Positions 29,356 through 31,788 of a stretch of DNA of 31,788 bases are shown in pieces. The position numbers and the translations under genes are program-made. Position 1 is the first letter of the stretch. Each line of letters begins with the position of its first letter. The notes under the pieces are model-generated. The model ran no database searches. It was not told the origin of the DNA and worked only from the letters and a program-made list of their open reading frames with translations. The stretch comes from Deltaproteobacteria bacterium (GTDB lineage: Bacteria; Desulfobacterota; Syntrophia; Syntrophales; UBA5619). Where the stretch lies: assembly GCA_026388345.1 (NCBI GenBank), contig JAPLJY010000051.1, positions 1-31,788 of the forward strand, given 5' to 3'.

Positions 29356-30369
29356 TCAGGGCTTGAAGGGTCCCAGGACCTTCACCGCAGTGGCTGCAAA
29401 AGACGCGTCGGCCATCTTCTCCTCGGCGATCTCGGTCGTATAATTCGTCCACCCGGCCCAGCGGAAGATCTCCTCCATGTTCTTGATGCTGTCGATATCA
29501 ACCTTGAGATCGGGATCGTACACCTGGGGTTTGCCCGTCCGGATGGCCGCCTCCGTGGAGGTGACATACCGGAGATAGCCCTTCATGTTGGCCGGGTCGA
29601 GGTATTTGTTTCCCTGCATCGCCCGGGAACCCTGGACCAGCGCAACCATGAACCGCTTGGCCGTATCCGGGTGTTCCTTGATGAATTTTCCCGAATACAT
29701 GAAAACGGTCGTCATGGCTCCGGGCGCCGTATCCTTGGCCAGCAGAACGCCCTTGCCCCCGGCGAGGATCTGGTCCGAGTAGGGAGGCCCGACGAGGGCC
29801 GCATCCACCGAGGCCTTTTCGATCGCAAGCGGCATGTCGGGATTGGCCAGATTCACGATATCGATATCCTTCACCGTGAGCCCCGCATCCTTCAGCGCCC
29901 TGGCGACGAAATACGCGCCCGTCGTCCCCGGCCCTCCGGCCAGGGCGACCTTCTTTCCCTTCAGATCGGCCACCGACTTCACCTTTCCGGAATCCTTGAG
30001 CTCTTTCCGGACGATGATGATGGTGGGACCATCCTTCCAGGGCTGAACCGCAGCCGATCCGACGATGCGCAGATCGAACCCCTTGTTGAAGGCGTTGAAG
30101 GTTGACGCCCCGATGCCGACCCCTCCGGCATCGAGAGAGCCTTGGGCGAGAAACGCCATCGCCTCGGTTCCGGAGGCGACCTTCTGCATCTCCACTTCGA
30201 TGTTCTGCTCCTTCATGAACCCGCGCTCGATCGCCAGATAGAGGGGTGCAAAATTCATGATGGCGACATATGCGGCCTTAACCTTGTCAGCGGCGGCGGC
30301 CGGACCGGAAAAGGAGACCAGAAGTGCGAGAACGATGACCATGCCGAGAAACGTTCTTTTGCGGTTCAT
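29356..30369 (-). CDS. ABC transporter substrate-binding protein (NMT1/SsuA-like)
   Basis: This 337-residue exported protein has a signal peptide (residues 1 to about 26, cleavage near AAA-DKV) and a periplasmic type II fold: VAIMNFAPLYLAIERGFMKEQNIEVEM at the start of the mature domain, LKGKKVALAGGPGTTGAYFVARAL (about 135-158) and VDAALVGPPYSDQIL. This is the NMT1/SsuA family, receptors for aromatic, sulfonate, nitrate or thiamine-precursor-like ligands. The ATG at 30369 follows GAGGAAG. The dispersed repeat copy 2 lies in the gap upstream. Confidence 0.92.
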   Translation of the reverse strand: MNRKRTFLGMVIVLALLVSFSGPAAAADKVKAAYVAIMNFAPLYLAIERGFMKEQNIEVEMQKVASGTEAMAFLAQGSLDAGGVGIGASTFNAFNKGFDLRIVGSAAVQPWKDGPTIIIVRKELKDSGKVKSVADLKGKKVALAGGPGTTGAYFVARALKDAGLTVKDIDIVNLANPDMPLAIEKASVDAALVGPPYSDQILAGGKGVLLAKDTAPGAMTTVFMYSGKFIKEHPDTAKRFMVALVQGSRAMQGNKYLDPANMKGYLRYVTSTEAAIRTGKPQVYDPDLKVDIDSIKNMEEIFRWAGWTNYTTEIAEEKMADASFAATAVKVLGPFKP

Positions 30370-30423
30370 ATCTTTCTTCCTCTGTTTAAGGCGAATCCTT
30401 CTGAGCAGCCGCAACAGGCTGAA

Positions 30424-30535
30424 GCGCCCATCTGCTTCGTTTCCCTCATCCTTACGCCGTTCAACGTACCAGCAAGTACGCCTCTCGGCTTAAGGATTTC
30501 GGGGGCCTTGCATCTGGACATTTTTGAACAGCCTG
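30424..30535 (+). repeat. Dispersed repeat, copy 2
   Basis: It carries the same ordered blocks as 11289-11508 without the palindrome: CGCCCATCTGCT, CGCCGTTCAACGTA, AAGTACGCCTC, GGGGGCCTTGCATCTGGACA and TTTTGAACAGCCTG. At its centre CGTAC and GTACG face each other across a short loop. It occupies the gap between the cyclophilin-like gene and the binding-protein gene, and no protein coding is visible. Confidence 0.7.
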
Positions 30536-30560
30536 TAACAGAGCCTTTTTCAACTGGCTC

Positions 30561-30935
30561 CTACGCCTTTTCGATCCGGATCTTTCCGGCGCCTTTGGCC
30601 TTGCGGAGAAGTTTCGCATCGTCGGTGATCCGGCCGATCAGGCAGACGGCGCTCGCCGGTACGGGGTCCGCACCCGAGCTCATCGGCGTCGGGCCGAAAA
30701 AGATGGCCATCGCATTTCCCGGCGGCCAGAAGCCGATATCGCCGACCTTGACCTTGGACGTTGCCGTCTCGTCGAGGCCCGACCGAACGGGGATCCCGAA
30801 ATAGAACTCGTCGCCCCATTCGTTCGGCGATGTATCGATGGGGAGTTTTCCGGCGATCGTTTTGGCCAGATCCGTATCGGCCAGCTCCGCTGCAACAGTG
30901 ATTTTTCCCGCGGTAATCTTGATGGGCGTAGACAT
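30561..30935 (-). CDS. Cyclophilin-like-fold protein (PF04126-type)
   Basis: This 124-residue protein matches the small 'cyclophilin-like' domain family known from TM1367-type structures. Seen: WGDEFYFGIP, KVGDIGFWPPGNAMAIFFGPTP (about residues 62-83), PASAVCLIGRITDD and a closing IRIEK strand. Whether it isomerises prolines is unproven for the family, and a ligand-binding role is possible. There is no signal peptide. AGGAGGTG precedes the ATG. Its own promoter lies at 31038-31066, and it appears to head the ABC transporter operon. Confidence 0.82.
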   Translation of the reverse strand: MSTPIKITAGKITVAAELADTDLAKTIAGKLPIDTSPNEWGDEFYFGIPVRSGLDETATSKVKVGDIGFWPPGNAMAIFFGPTPMSSGADPVPASAVCLIGRITDDAKLLRKAKGAGKIRIEKA

Positions 30936-30973
30936 GACGTCACCTCCTGTTTTGACGGGGAGCTTGAACCCGC

Positions 30974-30999
30974 AAGCCCCGCCCGGTGGGCGGGGGCTT
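30974..30999 (-). promoter_or_regulatory. 5' leader hairpin of the cyclophilin-like gene
   Basis: AAGCCCCGCCC pairs with GGGCGGGGGCTT around a 3-base loop with one bulge. It lies about 39 bases before the gene's start codon and inside the transcript from 31038-31066. No T run follows it on the minus strand, so it is a leader structure rather than a terminator. Confidence 0.5.
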
Positions 31000-31037
31000 C
31001 CTTTTCTGCCGCTTCATCCAGGCGCCCGTTGCTGCGG

Positions 31038-31066
31038 ATCATAGGCCTGATGCGGATAAATTTCAA
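31038..31066 (-). promoter_or_regulatory. Sigma-70-like promoter of the cyclophilin-like/ABC unit
   Basis: On the minus strand TTGAAA (31061-31066), a 17-base spacer and TATGAT (31038-31043) each match consensus at five of six bases. The leader would be about 95 bases and include the hairpin at 30974-30999. Confidence 0.65.
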
Positions 31067-31112
31067 CCGTTTTCTCCCCGGAAATGATTTGATCGGATCC
31101 CGCAGAAAGGGC

Positions 31113-31346
31113 TTGCAATGGAGGTCGAGTTCCATTATAGAAAGCGGCGAAATACAAAAGCTGAACAGCGCCCGGCAGATGTGCTTTCAGTTGTTTATAA
31201 ATGAATATTAATAGTTGAATAAAATTCTGCCGAGGCACAGGTCTTGGGACCGACACGAAAACCGGCATGCCTTGAAACGGCGGGCTGCACGGGTTTATGA
31301 TCTTTTAAGCACAATCATCGACCATTACCCTGCCCAAGCGGCAGGG
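31113..31346 (+). promoter_or_regulatory. Leader region of the V/A-type ATPase gene
   Basis: A weak promoter candidate is TTGCAA (31113-31118), 17 bases, TATAGA (31136-31141). An AT-rich stretch at 31190-31225 may hold another. A hairpin, CCCTGCC against GGCAGGG (31328-31346), stands 21 bases before the start codon and could affect translation. No gene is recognised between 30936 and 31367. Confidence 0.35.
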
Positions 31347-31367
31347 AAAAAGCGGAAGGGGTTCATC

Positions 31368-31788
31368 ATGGCGAAGACATTGGGAGACATTACGAGCGAA
31401 CTGACGGAAAAGGTCCTTGCGCCCGCAAAGACCGAGGCGGAGAATCTCCTCAACGCGGCCCGTGCCGAAGCCGGCAGGATCGTGGCGACAGCGGAAGCGG
31501 ATGCGGAACGGGTCCGGGAGGCGGCAAGGCGGGAAGCCGACAACCTTCGGAAGCAGATGAATGTCGATCTGGATACGGCGGCCCGCAATTTCCTCATCAT
31601 GGTCGAGGAGCGTCTGGAGCAGGCCGTCGTCGATCCCGTGATCGAGGAGAACCTGAAGCCGCTCCTTGGCGACCGCGAATTCCTGGCGAAGATGATCGAG
31701 GAGCTCCTCGCCGGCTTCAACCGGCAGGGCGGTCACGAACATCGCATCGAGATCCTCCTCCCCGAAACGAAACGGGCCGAACTCGAAA
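31368..31788 (+). CDS. V/A-type ATP synthase subunit E-like protein (partial)
   Basis: The first 140 residues of this gene are visible; it runs off the right edge with no stop. It begins with a long alanine, glutamate and arginine-rich helix (about residues 1-70, with repeated AE/EA spacing) that should form the peripheral-stalk coiled coil. A globular part follows, with FLIMVEERLEQAV, LKPLLGDREFLAKMIEELL and RIEILLPETKR. This is the layout of subunit E, which ties the A3B3 head to the membrane part in V/A-type ATPases. GGAAGGGG precedes the ATG at 31368. More subunit genes would be expected to follow outside the window. Confidence 0.72.
   Translation, partial: MAKTLGDITSELTEKVLAPAKTEAENLLNAARAEAGRIVATAEADAERVREAARREADNLRKQMNVDLDTAARNFLIMVEERLEQAVVDPVIEENLKPLLGDREFLAKMIEELLAGFNRQGGHEHRIEILLPETKRAELE

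Noticed and set aside
30974..31005. Hairpin followed by CCTTTTCTG as a plus-strand terminator
   Set aside because: No plus-strand gene ends upstream; it fits better as a leader structure of the minus-strand cyclophilin-like gene.
31014..31268. 84-codon minus-strand open frame upstream of the cyclophilin-like gene
   Set aside because: No ribosome site or recognisable domain, and it overlaps the promoter at 31038-31066.
31305..31742. Minus-strand open frames of 131-145 codons at the right edge
   Set aside because: They are antisense to the open-ended plus-strand subunit E-like gene, which has a ribosome site and a coherent helical protein.

Overview
The window looks like chromosome from an anaerobic Desulfobacterota bacterium. 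A Syntrophales-type organism is my inference, from the V/A-type ATPase subunit, the many binding-protein-dependent carboxylate transporters and the sigma-54 regulation; no rRNA or marker gene proves it. The GC-rich backbone (about 7100 to the end) is interrupted on the left by a visibly AT-richer block.

Region 1 (1-7067) is a chromosomal integron, which I consider the main discovery of the window. An intact IntI-type integrase (6075-7067, +) carries R146, H277, R280, H303 and Y312 and the IntI-specific insert. It is divergent from an array of cassettes that all read on the minus strand. An attI-like core lies at 5902-5908. Five attC sites (4393-4455, 3857-3911, 3000-3060, 1510-1566, 790-865) separate six cassettes, and the array runs off the left edge. 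In order from attI the cassettes carry: a SEFIR/TIR-like defence-type protein; a secreted Rap1a-like protein; a HEPN-like RX4H protein; a two-gene cassette (secreted protein plus DUF2971-like protein); a Phd/ParE toxin-antitoxin pair with its own promoter and operator; and a SAM methyltransferase.

Region 2 (7163-11265) is backbone: a YgjP-like zinc peptidase overlapping a QueG-like iron-sulfur protein, then a 44-residue basic protein directly abutting a DEAD-box RNA helicase. The helicase unit has a sigma-70-like promoter followed at once by an intrinsic terminator, so it may be controlled by attenuation. A small envelope protein converges on it.

Region 3 (11602-24129, minus strand) is a string of uptake systems. 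It holds a TRAP-TAXI pair with its own promoter, two tripartite tricarboxylate (TctABC) transporters that look duplicated but have different gene orders, an enolase-superfamily acid-sugar dehydratase, and a tartrate/isopropylmalate-type dehydrogenase. Two sigma-54 promoters (22944-22958, 24184-24198) and two palindromes (24272-24310) connect this set to a divergent PrpR-like sigma-54 activator (24337-26205). That gene is followed by tarD (26344-27510), a D-tartrate dehydratase with the expected catalytic residues. Together these genes suggest uptake of tartrate or related hydroxy-diacids and their conversion to oxaloacetate-level intermediates.

Region 4 (27627-30935, minus) is a Ssu/Tau/NMT1-type ABC importer preceded by a cyclophilin-like-fold protein, probably read from one promoter at 31038-31066. 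The window closes with the start of a V/A-type ATPase subunit E-like gene (31368-end, +). A dispersed repeat occurs twice (11289-11508 and 30424-30535), the first copy interrupted by a 43-nt palindrome.
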